Program-made: the position numbers and the translations under genes
Source: Flammulina velutipes
Lineage: Eukaryota; Basidiomycota; Agaricomycetes; Agaricales; Physalacriaceae
Reading direction: 5' to 3'
Length of the DNA: 64,000 nucleotides
NCBI GenBank assembly: GCA_011800155.1
Contig: CM022378.1
Span: 124,001-188,000 of the forward strand
In this document: positions 36,360 to 46,062 of the stretch, piece after piece
How the letters are laid out: each line of letters begins with the position of its first letter
Numbering within the stretch: the first letter of the stretch is position 1
Notes under the pieces: model-generated
The model's input: only the letters and a program-made list of their open reading frames with translations
Database searches by the model: none
Told to the model about the DNA's origin: nothing

Positions 36360-36881
36360 TCTCTATCAACCGCTGCACCGTTTGATCCAAGTTCAGACGT
36401 CCACATTCCATCGTTGTTGAAGGTCGCATTGTTGCCTGCCTTTTAGGATGCCCGGAGGACGAGAGCTAGCCCGTCGACTGCGCCAACGCCTTCACGTTCA
36501 TCACTGAAATTGGCGACCAGGCCAAATTCAAGAAGAGCCACACGGCTGGAAAACGTCCACGCCGTTAATATTGGATACGCGCATGGCCGAGGTCAAACAC
36601 AGCCGAAACGTCTCAATATTGGCTCCTTTGCGCCGTTCGGGGAACGACTTCTCGCGAACAAATCCTCCAAGATGTTGTAACAAGTAACCTTGAATTGTAG
36701 CGCATATGTTCGTCGCTATGAATTAGATGTAATCTCTCATCTTTTTCCTGAACTTAGCCTGGAGATCCCGGCTCGAAAACGTTCGTTGAAACTCTCTTAT
36801 ATAGATTTTGTTTCAGCTTACAGTACTTAAGATGCATCGACTCTCCCTCTTTGTCCACGCTTTGTCGTGGTAGTGTACATC

Positions 36882-38014
36882 ATGACGTCAGAATTGACAC
36901 TGAAGGGTCCATGGGAAACAACCGTAAACGGTGTTGCCCTATTCTCACTCATAACGGCCACTATGCCTCTCAAATTTGCCGCAGTCTTTCTCTTGCTCAT
37001 CTATATCTTTACCTACGTCTTGCACGGCTTACAGGCAACCAGTCAAAGGGTAATCCAAACCACCTGCATCATGCCAGTGGCTCTCTTTCTTCCGTGGTGC
37101 TCTGGCGAATCTACATCTTCCTCACGCAACTACCCAGCTGGGGATTCGAAGCATGACATCAAGGTCTCACACATGGCGAACATACCTCAAATATGCCAGG
37201 ATCTTATTGATACGGAACGGCTTCTGAAGAAATCTGTTCTCCACATTTCGTATCTCGAAAAATCTCGCAACCTAGATCTAGCGCAAGGCCTCCAAACTGC
37301 CATCTTGCTAATCCCCCCTGCATTCGAAACATGCAAGCAGTTTACAGAGTATCTCAATTTCAATATATCCCGGTAGGTCACTCATCCTCTTCCTGCTTGC
37401 ACTTCTAACTGGTGCTTTTTAGTACATGGTTGCTGTGGATAATCCTCCCTAAATATATGCAGGAAGAGCCTGCCTCATTTGAGGATGCGAGATACGACCT
37501 CACCGTCACTGCTATGAATATCCTGCAACTCGGTCAACGTTCTCTGCAGGACCTCGGACGCATATTGTATGCGACTAGTTCCGCCGTCGATGTCATTAGC
37601 TTAGAGCTATATGCGCTCTCCGATGCATGCTACGCCGTTACTCATCAGTGGCAAACCCTTCTATGGGATACCTCGTTATCGGATCGTTGTCGCAGGCGCG
37701 CCATAGCCTGGAGTGAACGGAGGGACGAGCTCGCCGCCGTTCTTGACATCCTTCAGGCAATTGTTTACTCGATGCAATCAATTATCACAGATGTCGAAGT
37801 CTTGGCTGCGGGAGCTGAGCGTGGGCGGCAGTTTCGCATGGTGGACATCCGAACTGCCCAACTGAAACTGGCTGCTCTTCGGCTACACCATCTAATTAAC
37901 GATGGGTCCGATTGGTTCGACGCTGCAGCTCCAATGGAGGAGGAGAAAGGCCACCTAATGGGAAAGCGGCCACCCGTAGATCCCTTAGCATTACCAGGTC
38001 AGGGGAACGGTTGA
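36882..38014 (+). CDS. Membrane-anchored helical protein, 360 aa
   Basis: Exons 36882-37372 and 37423-38014 join through a 50-nt intron (GTAGGT...TTTTTAG) to 361 codons. Residues about 35-55 (KFAAVFLLLIYIFTYVLHG) form a strong transmembrane segment, with a second hydrophobic stretch at about 63-75. A further hydrophobic stretch lies at the exon junction (TWLLWIILPKY). The rest is helical: QDLIDTERLLKKSV, then long segments such as SERRDELAAVLDILQAIV. The family is not recognised. The start is the first ATG in frame. It begins just after the end of the dead TET/JBP-like gene. Confidence 0.7.
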
Positions 38015-38275
38015 AAAATGTGATACGGGCAGCCTGAGCTAGGTATTTGTACGATTCAATTGACGCCACGTCTCACAAATTGTGCTTATGACGTTAAGAT
38101 TGCAACTTCTGTATGAGACCGACGACCTGGGCGCACTGTTAACGTAAAAGTGACATGTGCCCGAAGTGCCTTGTATGTCCCTGTATATGTGCCTGCTGGC
38201 TTTCAGCGGCTTTCATCAGGCTTTCATTATCAAAGCTTCTGGACTTTGCCCAAACTTTGCCTCTCATCTCTCATC
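38015..38275. promoter_or_regulatory. Upstream region of the second mini-gene
   Basis: No gene. A pyrimidine-rich stretch (CTCTCATCTCTCATC) directly precedes the ATG at 38276, as is common at fungal transcription starts. No TATA box is obvious. Confidence 0.3.
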
Positions 38276-38918
38276 ATGTCTAGTCAGTTGCAGGATGGGT
38301 CTACTTGCAGTAAGATTACTAGCGGAGTTCTGGATCAGGTGCCGTACAGTCTTTAACCCTATGTCAGATTCTTACACGTATTTATATAGGATAATGACCA
38401 ACCAGCATCGGAAACGACTTGCTGTGACGGTCCGCAGAAGCGCGCCAATTTTCTGCAAGAGGAGATTCAACTACAACGTAAAGTACGTGGATTATACTCA
38501 GCTTTCGTTCAACCTGTTTCCTGACAAATAGGCAGGAGTTAACAACTCTGCAGCATAAGGTTGGATACGGTTAGCATCTGTGATATAGAGCTGACACAGC
38601 TGTGGCAGAAAGCTCAGCTTACTCAAGGAGCACTGGGGGCCGAAGAAATGGTAGCTTAAAATCGTTATTTTGTTCATCTCGTGGCTTATTTGTTGTCAGT
38701 TAGGTCGTTATACCCTTCAAGGCAGTCATGTCCCTCAGCTGAAGGATATCGTCCAGAGGCTGCATTCCAACCAGATTGCCGCATCACTCCCTTTCGGGGC
38801 GAAGAGAAAACAGGAGCTCATCGACGGGCTTCTGGCGGCGCTAGAAGAAGTCAGGGACTCAGGAGATGCAGAGCGGTGGTCTCAATTTCTGGATATCATT
38901 CAAGTTTGTTCCGTGTAG
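38276..38918 (+). CDS. Coiled-coil mini-gene, 146 aa, paralogue of the gene at 15.8 kb
   Basis: Five phase-0 exons: 38276-38338, 38390-38482, 38536-38559 (24 nt), 38609-38650 (42 nt) and 38700-38918, giving 147 codons. The middle (NFLQEEIQLQRK, ELTTLQHK) is heptad-like. The tail (KRKQELIDGLLAALEEV, RDSGDAERW) aligns with RKHLILAGLLVKLDGW and RQSSDPELW of the 15.8-kb gene, and the two micro-exons match in length and order. Function unknown; a small helical protein without membrane segments. A satellite related to the 16.7-kb array starts about 130 bp downstream. Confidence 0.75.
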
Positions 38919-39046
38919 TAGCAAGACTACTCATAGACCCTCAAGCTCTGAGTAGAAATGTCGCACAAAATATAGAGTTACCAATGATGCATCCGTCAAA
39001 TACATAGCTTAGCTGTCAGTTGTACAGCATGCTAAATCTACTGTCG

Positions 39047-39765
39047 CATAGGAGTCCTGGCATGCAATGCCAACTCTTGCTACTCGCACATTTCACCCGC
39101 AGGACCTTCCACCAGCACTTAGCAGTCCTGGCGCACGATGCCAACACTCGCCATTTGGGTGAGAGGCTCGGCGGGGACATCTACTGCCGCATAGGAGTCC
39201 TGGCATGCAATGCCAACTCTTGCTACTCGCACATTTCACGCACAGGACCTTCCACCAGCACTTAGCAGTCCTGGCGCACGATGCCAACACTCGCCATTTG
39301 GGTGAGAGGTTCGGCGGGGACATCTACTGTCGCATAGGAGTCCTGGCATGCAATGCCAACTCTTGCTACTCGCACATTTCACCCGCAGGACCTTCCACCA
39401 GCACTTAGCAGTCCTGGCGCACGATGCCAACACTCGCCATATGGGGGAGAGGCTCGGCGGGGACATCTACTGTCGCATAGGAGTCCTGGCATGCAATGCC
39501 AACTCTTGCTACTCGCACATTTCACCCGCAGGACCTTCCACCAGCACTTAGCAGTCCTGGCGCACGATGCCAACACTCGCCATTTGGGTGAGAGGCTCGG
39601 CGGGGACATCTACTGCCGCATAGGAGTCCTGGCATGCAATGCCAACTCTTGCTACTCGCACATTTCATGCACAGGACCATCCACCAGCACTTAGCAGTCC
39701 CGGCGCACGATGCCAACACTCGCCATTTGGGGGAGAGGCTCGGCAGGGACATCTACCGCTGCGCA
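39047..39765. repeat. 143-bp satellite, five copies
   Basis: The unit repeats at 143-bp steps. It consists of two sub-monomers of 71 and 72 bp, each starting with a dyad (TGGCATGCAATGCCA and TGGCGCACGATGCCA) preceded by AGTCC. The first dyad and its next bases (TGGCATGCAATGCCAACTC) differ by one base from the 16.7-kb satellite. Open frames on both strands are by-products. Confidence 0.95.
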
Positions 39766-40093
39766 GGCCGCATGCTATGTAACAATCACACGAGCTCCAA
39801 TCAAGACAGGCAATACACGGCAACTCACACCTCAGTAAATGTTTGCTGCGTCGTTCAAGCCCCTCTGTCAATTGTTACGGACCTTGGACAGCAGGGAATT
39901 ATCAAGGTATCGTGGTGCGAGTGTATTGTAGATGACTGAAGGTGGGTTTGGAATCACTATTGACGGCAGTGGTCCTGATCTTTGAGAGATTTTGAATAAA
40001 CGCCGACGCGGGCGGGACTGGGACAGAATAGTTAGAATTAGTCGGACTTTAGTGCATTTATTGTATCGTCCGACTAGGAATAATTCACTCGTT
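39766..40093. other. No gene seen
   Basis: Unique-looking DNA between the satellite and the 3' end of the nucleoplasmin-like gene on minus. No repeat or domain is seen. Confidence 0.4.
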
Positions 40094-40630
40094 CTAGGAA
40101 AATGGTAAGGACGCAGCGAAGAACAAAAGAGACATCATACGTTGGTAGTGTCCAAATAGGTGAACTTTGCTGGCGTAGGGTTAGTTTGTGTGAACGAGAG
40201 CCGGGAAGGAAGCTAACCTGGAGCCTTCGTTCTTGAGGGTGAGAGATTCTCCGGCTTTCAAGATAAAATCAAGTGGGAGGCTTTCAATCTATGTGGCAAT
40301 CACTGCTGAGAGGCCGACGATATACAGTTCAGTTTACATCTACTCACCGTCCCAGCTGTCAAGGCCACCAGTAGAAATACTCTCCCGTCACCTGCAGAAG
40401 CAAAAATCTTGCATGTCTCGCTGTCGTCCACATCGTGCGTCAACGCAGCGTTCGTGATCCGTAGATCTGTTTTTGTGGTCACAGAAGGGTTGGAACCGGG
40501 ATCGACGATGAGAGACCTAGGGTAATAGACGATGTCAGATTACTTCTTTCCATGTTAAACCACAGCACCATTGGCCCGTGTTTTTGAGAAAGATTCCATT
40601 CTTTCTCGCAGGACCCTCAGGACGTGACAT
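40094..40630 (-). CDS. Nucleoplasmin-like small protein, 125 aa (copy 2)
   Basis: Exons 40630-40569, 40516-40348, 40288-40218 and 40169-40094 give 126 codons. The pattern matches nucleoplasmin-like domains: a Trp (codon split by intron 1) followed by SLIVDPG, then DLRITNAAL, then LVALTAG, then LPLDFILKAGESLTLKNEG, then KVHLFGHY. Introns 2 and 3 fall exactly where the two introns of the 24.7-kb copy fall, and intron 1 matches the 43.5-kb copy. The short C-terminal tail (MMSLLFFAASLPFS) is hydrophobic. Proteins of this fold chaperone histones; the substrate here is inferred. Confidence 0.7.
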
Positions 40631-41931
40631 GACTGCAAGAAGACAAGAGGCCAAGAGGTACAGTAAGGCCGGTTCAGATCTCTCACGTTGATGTGGCCAC
40701 GCGAGAGCTCCAACGGTAATTTCCGCAGAGAGCCGAATGACCGCCGCTGTGATGCGGATCATGAACGGCACTGACGACGCGATACATCATTCCTCGAGGC
40801 TCACAGAGCAATCTGTGAATGAGACCAATATGAGACGAATGTACTGAAGAGAAATCAAGGATTGATTTCAAGCAGATTGTATATTGGGATCCGTTGCCAT
40901 ATCAGGCACAGCAGTTCTTGTCGACTTCCAGTAGCGAGCTCGCGAGGGAGTAACTGGCGTTGCCATATTTCTCGAATGCCTTGTTCTGCAACTGCGGTTG
41001 GATTTGCTGGTTCCGGTGGTGCCAATTCCATCACCCGCACCCCATTTTTTCCCGCAGGAATCCCGAGCGCCGCTTCCTCCTCAGCCAGAATGGCAATCTT
41101 CGAGCTAGAAGGCTCAGAGATGCAGCTCAAATTTTAGCGTGTCAAGGAGTGCTATGGTTGCTTCGATTTTTTTAAATTTTTGGTTCCCCTATATGGAACT
41201 ACTCCCATAAATTACGCATGCAAAACAGGGGACAAGAGACGGAGGGGAAAATGAATTGCCTACTTGTCCATTTCCGTTGCTATGAATGCTATCTGCCACA
41301 TATCTAACGGAGTTTAAATTACTTGTGCAGGGCGCTCTCAGGCGCGATGCATTGTACGGGTGGCGTGTCGACGAATCATCATAGACTCGTTCGGTAGTAC
41401 ATAGATATAAAAACTGCATGCCTTCGCTGAAGATGAGACCAATGAAATGAAGCCACTGAAATTTCTTGGTTGATATCAGTTCTTAGTGAGCGCACTAGAA
41501 CTAGTGTATTTAGCTTCAGAAATACATTCTATCATTGACTGTGGCTATTCTGGCTTGCACCTCAGCTTGCTATGTACATTATAGGGCTCTGCGCTACATA
41601 ATGTAGCGCAGGAATCACCTTCTCTATATGGTGCGTAGTCAAACTCCGCTTGATAGCTGCTACCTGCTAAGTATCAAAAGCACAGGCACCACCTTTTGAC
41701 CCCTTTTTATGGCCATTAATATCGGTTTATACAACGGGTGAAGGAAACATATATTGAGGAACGCCCATACCATACTCATTCAGTGCACCACTAGGTGAGC
41801 GTTGCGCGATCCGTAGAGAACGTCGACGCTGGTGGCTCTCATAGGCAATGCATTGCATTCAACAAAATTAGTGGAGTCAAATAAGTAAGACAACAACGAC
41901 TTCGTAGCTGAATATAAGTCATTGCCCATTT
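40631..41931. other. Mostly empty; one weak minus-strand ORF
   Basis: 40855-41130 on minus is open for 91 codons (KIAILAEEEAALGIPAGKNG, then a Pro-rich stretch) and looks protein-like, but no partner exons were found. The remainder is AT-richer DNA with a perfect 21-bp hairpin annotated separately. Confidence 0.35.
41590..41610. other. Perfect 10+1+10 palindrome
   Basis: TGCGCTACAT, one A, then ATGTAGCGCA forms a perfect hairpin in intergenic DNA. It is not followed by a T-run on either side. It may be a protein-binding site or the trace of a transposon excision. Confidence 0.6.
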
Positions 41932-42927
41932 CTACACATATACGGCAATTGTGTGTATACACGTGCTATCACTACCCCAATTGCTTGTTATCTGGACAAT
42001 AAAGGTCTGAAACGCCTTTGTAGTGTTAAGAGTGAAGTGCTGTGGAGACGGAGAAGATACATCGTATTCGTAGGTCCCCAAAGAATGCACACATGCATCG
42101 CTGGACGTTGGGGGAATTCTCCCGTGTAGCCAAAAGTCTGACAGGAAAAGTTGCCTGTCGCCTTTCACTTCAGTGCACTCATCATCTGCACCCCAGACTG
42201 TGACTCCGCGGGGGGCCCATGAAATGGGGAACTGGGAGGCGTTGAAAGAAATTGCGAGCCTGGTGGGGATAACGATGGCTGACATTCGGAAAGCAACTTG
42301 GGCATGAGCGCCCTTGAAAGCCCAGCAACGCTCATCCACTTCGTCAAACATGACCAGGGGTGGGACCAGCTTGAGTGTGCGATTGGTGTAGATCTGCTTA
42401 GATAGCAAAGACTTCTCCTCCGGTGAAAGCATCTCAAATCCTAACGGGCACGTAGTAAGCGCAGTGATGGTGCTGACGATAGACACTCTGGAGAGATGTG
42501 GACTGGATGGAGTAGGGTAGACTTTTGGAGGATTTCCGACGCTAGAACATATCCAGACAAGGAATGCGAGGGCACAGAGCATGAGAGGGAGGCATAGCTT
42601 TGACGCCACTACCTTTATGCCGACGACCTGTGGAAGCTTTAGAAGATAGCCTAAGATTTCGAACGCCACGTACCTTCGGCCCATCACGTTGTGTTTGGGA
42701 ATTGGCTGAGTCAGAGCTGATGGGAATATGAGACTGTCTAAATGGATGGCTGGGCTGCCATTCGTTGTTGGTGAACATAGACTGGGCGAGTGGCATCTCT
42801 GGCGGTGATGGTGGCGAGGAGGGCTGCGGGACATCTCATGGAAGGAGTTATAATATGAGGATAGGTGGGCCTTTACGGAACAAAAGACGTTTCTTTCATA
42901 CACGGGAATGGACAAAGGGGGGATCAT
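41932..42927 (-). CDS. SUN-domain protein, up to 331 aa
   Basis: SUN proteins span the inner nuclear membrane and bind KASH partners in the perinuclear space. The C-terminal 135 residues fit a SUN domain: ERCWAFKG, then MSAIVIPTRLAI, ISWAPRGVTVWGADDE, LGTYEYDVSS, QHFTL, and SNWGSDSTCIHTIAVY, including the Cys near the end. A single transmembrane segment (LPLMLCALAFLVWICSS) lies at about residues 114-131. The N-terminal part is basic and His/Ser-rich, as expected for a nucleoplasmic tail. The first ATG is at 42927; a second, MSRSPPRHHH at about 42834, is also plausible. A GTACGT...CCACAG pair near 42672-42626 would break the frame and was not used. The usual coiled coil before the SUN domain is short. 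Confidence 0.85.
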   Translation of the reverse strand: MIPPLSIPVYERNVFCSVKAHLSSYYNSFHEMSRSPPRHHHRQRCHSPSLCSPTTNGSPAIHLDSLIFPSALTQPIPKHNVMGRRYVAFEILGYLLKLPQVVGIKVVASKLCLPLMLCALAFLVWICSSVGNPPKVYPTPSSPHLSRVSIVSTITALTTCPLGFEMLSPEEKSLLSKQIYTNRTLKLVPPLVMFDEVDERCWAFKGAHAQVAFRMSAIVIPTRLAISFNASQFPISWAPRGVTVWGADDECTEVKGDRQLFLSDFWLHGRIPPTSSDACVHSLGTYEYDVSSPSPQHFTLNTTKAFQTFIVQITSNWGSDSTCIHTIAVYV

Positions 42928-43142
42928 TTCCTGGCTGAACTAATAGAATCGAACTCGGGTTGCCCAGATACCTGCGAAGGGTCAGTTCATGAAGATATTA
43001 TGCAGGAGATATTCACCAAAGTGGAGGCCCTTTCCATAGGTCTCAACTTATGAGGGCCTGCATCCTATTAGACCAAGGTGCAAGCGTGAAAGAAGAAAAT
43101 ACTTTGGTAATGTCCAAAAAGATGCAGTTCACTGCGTGCGTG

Positions 43143-43531
43143 TCAGGAGATGAGAAGGCAGGGGAATAGATTGACGCACTCTTGTCCAACGATCTCGAAC
43201 GCGACTCGCATTCCTTCATTCAAGAATATGCTGCAAGGAGCAGCTTCATTGAACGGAGTGCAGAGGGATGTTATCGCACATCTCATCCGGCCTTCGTGGG
43301 AGGAATCTTTATCAACTGCGGTATAGTGGTGAATGTACAAGGTAGAGCGTCCACCAGTCGTGTTGGATCCAAGCGCGATATTAGTGATCACAATGTTGCG
43401 CCTCGGTGTGAATGACGGGTGAACTACGCCAGGGGAAAGTTTGGCACTCCTAGACGTTACGAGTCAGAACATACCACCAGGGAAGAAAAAAAAGCTAACC
43501 AGTGAGCGGAGATTAGGTAGATGCTTTCCAT
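43143..43531 (-). CDS. Nucleoplasmin-like small protein, 112 aa (copy 3)
   Basis: Exons 43531-43500 and 43449-43143 join through a 50-nt intron with a CTGAC branch site to 113 codons. The intron splits a Trp codon, as in the 40.6-kb copy, and is followed by LSPGVVHPSFTPRRNIVITN, parallel to VDPGSNPSVTTKTDLRITN there. The later part (STLYIHHY, ITSLCTPF, CSIFLNEGMRVAFEIVGQE, VNLF) follows the same beta pattern. The two later introns of the other copies are absent, so intron loss or retrocopying may have occurred. Role as for copy 2, by inference. Confidence 0.65.
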
Positions 43532-43781
43532 GGCGGTCGTAGTCGTTGAGAGAGGTGTTACTGTATTAGATAAGCAGATCTTTACTACGCCATCCTGGTA
43601 TCCTGCATCCGCCCACCACGTCCAACTTTCGGTTCTGCTACGGGCGACATTTGGCTGTATCCTGGTATGGTTTTATGTCTTCACTTGAACCCCGTTCTCG
43701 TACACAAAGGATCTTGGTAATGAAAGGAGTGACTTGCATATTACAACCTGGCCAGATGTCTACTTGCGCCGCCTAACCGTC
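43532..43781. promoter_or_regulatory. Divergent intergenic region
   Basis: 250 bp separate the ATGs of the nucleoplasmin-like gene (minus) and the coiled-coil membrane gene (plus). They could share a bidirectional promoter. No TATA box is clear. Confidence 0.3.
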
Positions 43782-45566
43782 ATGTTCGCAAGGAGCCCTC
43801 GAGTTTCGCCCATCTTCCAAGAACCAGACACGTCCTCCAGGAACATCACACCGCTTTCTCGCTCTAGGAGAGCTGCAATGTCGGCTAGTTCCACACCTTT
43901 CAGCTCTGCAGGGAGTGGCGAGCAGCACAGAAATGGGAATCATGTCTCCCGAGGCGCTATGCAACTAGACTTGACGAGGATTGATGATCTAGAGGAACAT
44001 TATCAGGTGCGGTAGATATGTGGGCGAGTCTGAGCCGCCTAACACATTTTCAGAAAACTTACCAAGATGGTCTGGACCTTAGGCGGGACCATACTGTCCT
44101 TCAATCGAATGTGGATCGGCTAGCGCAGAAGATGAACGTGAGCAGCCCCGTTGAACCACATTTGTGCCCTCTGATGACGCCCAGACATCATGTTCTTCCT
44201 TGGAAGGACTCATCCAATCGCAATTCAAAGCGCACGGGGAAGCAAGAGGCGCTGTCGACAATCGTTTGGAATCCTTAGGGCGAGCTCTTGCTTCAGACAG
44301 GGAATTAAACGGTCATAAGTTCGACGAGATTTCTAAGGAAGTAGAGACCTTGGTTTCTGCATGTGTGTCAAAGCGATGTGGTAATTCAGACCGTACCACC
44401 CTGGTCATTACACTCAATGCCTATTTCAGATGGTCTTCCCCGATCGACAGCGGCGCTCAATCAGACGATTAATAACGCGATCGAACACAAGCTCAAAGAA
44501 AGTATCGCCTTGTTAGATGGAAAACTGGACGCAACAACGGCGGCGATGTGGGAGGACATCCGGTCTCATATTCGCGAAGCACAGCACCTGCAGACGGAGA
44601 ACTATGTGAGTAGTCTGGAATTGTGTATATCTACCATCCTAACTACATCAGACGTCTCCGCATGAGCAATACTTCCAGGGTGAGGAGGTAATGTATCATC
44701 AACACCCTATTGCCTTATGTGCCCTCATGTTGGCTATAGGGCGGGCTCCACCCCGAGTCAGACAACTGCCATACGGTATCAAACCTCGAGAAGCGCATTA
44801 CGGAACAGTCGATCACGACCCAGCGACTGGAAGAGCGCACCACGGAGCAGTCGAACGCGATCCAGCGACTTGAGGAGCGCGCCACGGAGCAGTCGAACAC
44901 AATCCAGCAACTCGAGGAGCGCACTACGGAGCAGTCTAACGCAATCCAGCAACTCGAGGAGCGCGCCACGGAGCAGTCGAACGCAATCCAGCAACTCGAG
45001 GAGCGCGCCACGGAGCAGTCGAACACGATCAAGCAACTCAAGGAGCAGTTGAATACGATCCAGCGACCTGAGAAGCCCAGTGATGCGCAACCATTGGTGA
45101 CAACTCAAATAGTCAAGGAGCGCAGTGGACAGGCGCCAGGACTCGGACCCTCCGTTGTAAGTTTGTGATTCTTCAGTGTTTCTGTCACAACACATGTTCG
45201 TCTCAGGTCGCGCAAGGAGGGACAATCAGACATCGCGAAGCATCCCTTCCAGTGAGTTGTCTTGCACTTGCCGGCGCATACCTATTAAAAATGTTGCAGA
45301 TCACGTGGCCGGAGAATATTCAGCGGCCATGGGGTGTAAACTCAAAGCGGTGCCTATTCTTTGCCATGTTGGCTAGCGCCCTCTTCGTGGCGGCGAAAGG
45401 AATACGAAGACATAGGGCTTTGGAGAGCCCGTCTGACCTAGATGCTTTAGAGGGTTTAAATAAGTTGCCGACAGGAAGTGAGCGAACCTTAGGAGAGCTG
45501 AGAGAGTGGCTCGTCGACCTAGGATTGGAATTCGGGGGGCAAGTATATGCGGCTAGTTTAACATAA
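43782..45566 (+). CDS. Long coiled-coil protein with C-terminal membrane anchor, 481 aa
   Basis: Eight exons join in phase: 43782-44006, 44054-44137, 44185-44380, 44430-44605, 44652-44687, 44740-45156, 45207-45251 and 45300-45566. The N-terminal 70 residues are Ser/Arg-rich and disordered. Most of the rest is coiled coil (RRDHTVLQSNVDRLAQKMN, FDEISKEVETLVS). The core is a run of 14-residue repeats (LEERATEQSNAIQQ, two heptads each, about six copies). Near the C terminus one transmembrane segment (CLFFAMLASALFVAA) is followed by a basic patch and about 60 residues. The layout suits a membrane-tethered rod. The family is unknown. It is 0.9 kb from the SUN gene, but the C terminus lacks an obvious KASH-type Pro-rich end. 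Confidence 0.75.
44791..45067 (+). repeat. 42-bp in-frame coding repeat, about six copies
   Basis: Each 42-bp unit (GAGGAGCGCGCCACGGAGCA and the following bases) encodes a 14-residue double heptad. Copies differ by few substitutions, so the rod length is probably variable between strains. The reverse strand is also open (LLELLDCVRLLRGA repeats), which is only a shadow. Confidence 0.9.
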
Positions 45567-45705
45567 CAGATATTGTGTACACCAGGGGCTAGGTATTGTC
45601 TTGACATGACGTAGCAATCACTGGGAACCCCGTAATCCATCACCTTGTCTAGGTATTACTTTGAATACCGTTCCGACTTGCATTGATCAGGTGTCGTCTA
45701 CCACA

Positions 45706-46062
45706 TTATCCAGTTTGTTTCGGCAGATTTGCTGATACTACGACACGAAAACGTTGAGGCCGTGCAGTGGATGTGCACGCGTTCCTCCATGGCTTACCTT
45801 TCTTTCCTTCTTGATGGTGCGCGAAAGTAGGTGTCTTCAATTCCGAAGGCTTCCGGCGGGGTCGCGAGCCCAGATAAGCAGTCAATTGCTGAGAGCTGAG
45901 AGAATAGTGTTCGGGAATGTAAGTGATGAGTTGGGGTATGGGGAGCGTGACTGTGGGCACTTTGGTAGTATTTGCTAGCAGGTCAAGATCGAAGGATTTA
46001 TACTTTTTTATGGCGGTATGTGATCGCCAATCGGAGAGTATGTCGAGGGCGACTGTAGACAT
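45706..46062 (-). CDS. Hypothetical protein, 98 aa, two exons
   Basis: Exons 46062-45798 and 45737-45706 join through a 60-nt intron (GTAAGC...TCGTAG) to 99 codons. The product begins MSTVALDILSDWRSHTAIKK and has a Lys/Arg/Pro-rich second half. No domain is recognised. Upstream exons on minus are possible. Moderately convincing only. Confidence 0.4.
   Translation of the reverse strand: MSTVALDILSDWRSHTAIKKYKSFDLDLLANTTKVPTVTLPIPQLITYIPEHYSLSSQQLTAYLGSRPRRKPSELKTPTFAHHQEGKKGKPWRNACTSTARPQRFRVVVSANLPKQTG

Larger units (their letters stand above)
32954..36835 (+). pseudogene. Second TET/JBP-like gene, dead, interrupted by a transposon
   Basis: Homologous to the gene at 22316-23791. The first part (SGGDKGKGQPRPPRPYLKPG; then a Lys/Arg-rich stretch; then GAYGAKT...GFRLVKWDG) ends at a GTGAGT donor at about 33548, the same intron position as in the intact copy. 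The intron is split by the 2.8-kb element. After it come RIVACLLGCPEDES, an in-frame TAG, and PVDCANAFTFITEIGDQ. A frameshift near 36570 leads into NIGYAHGRGQTQPKR, and a further shift into YVRRYELDVISHLFPELS. The sequence stops before the HxD motif, so the catalytic core is absent. The domain order and intron position make the homology firm. Confidence 0.7.

Noticed and set aside
44715..45225. Leu/Arg repeat ORFs on minus (LLELLDCVRLLRGA)
   Set aside because: Shadow of the in-frame heptad repeat of the plus-strand coiled-coil gene, which splices cleanly.
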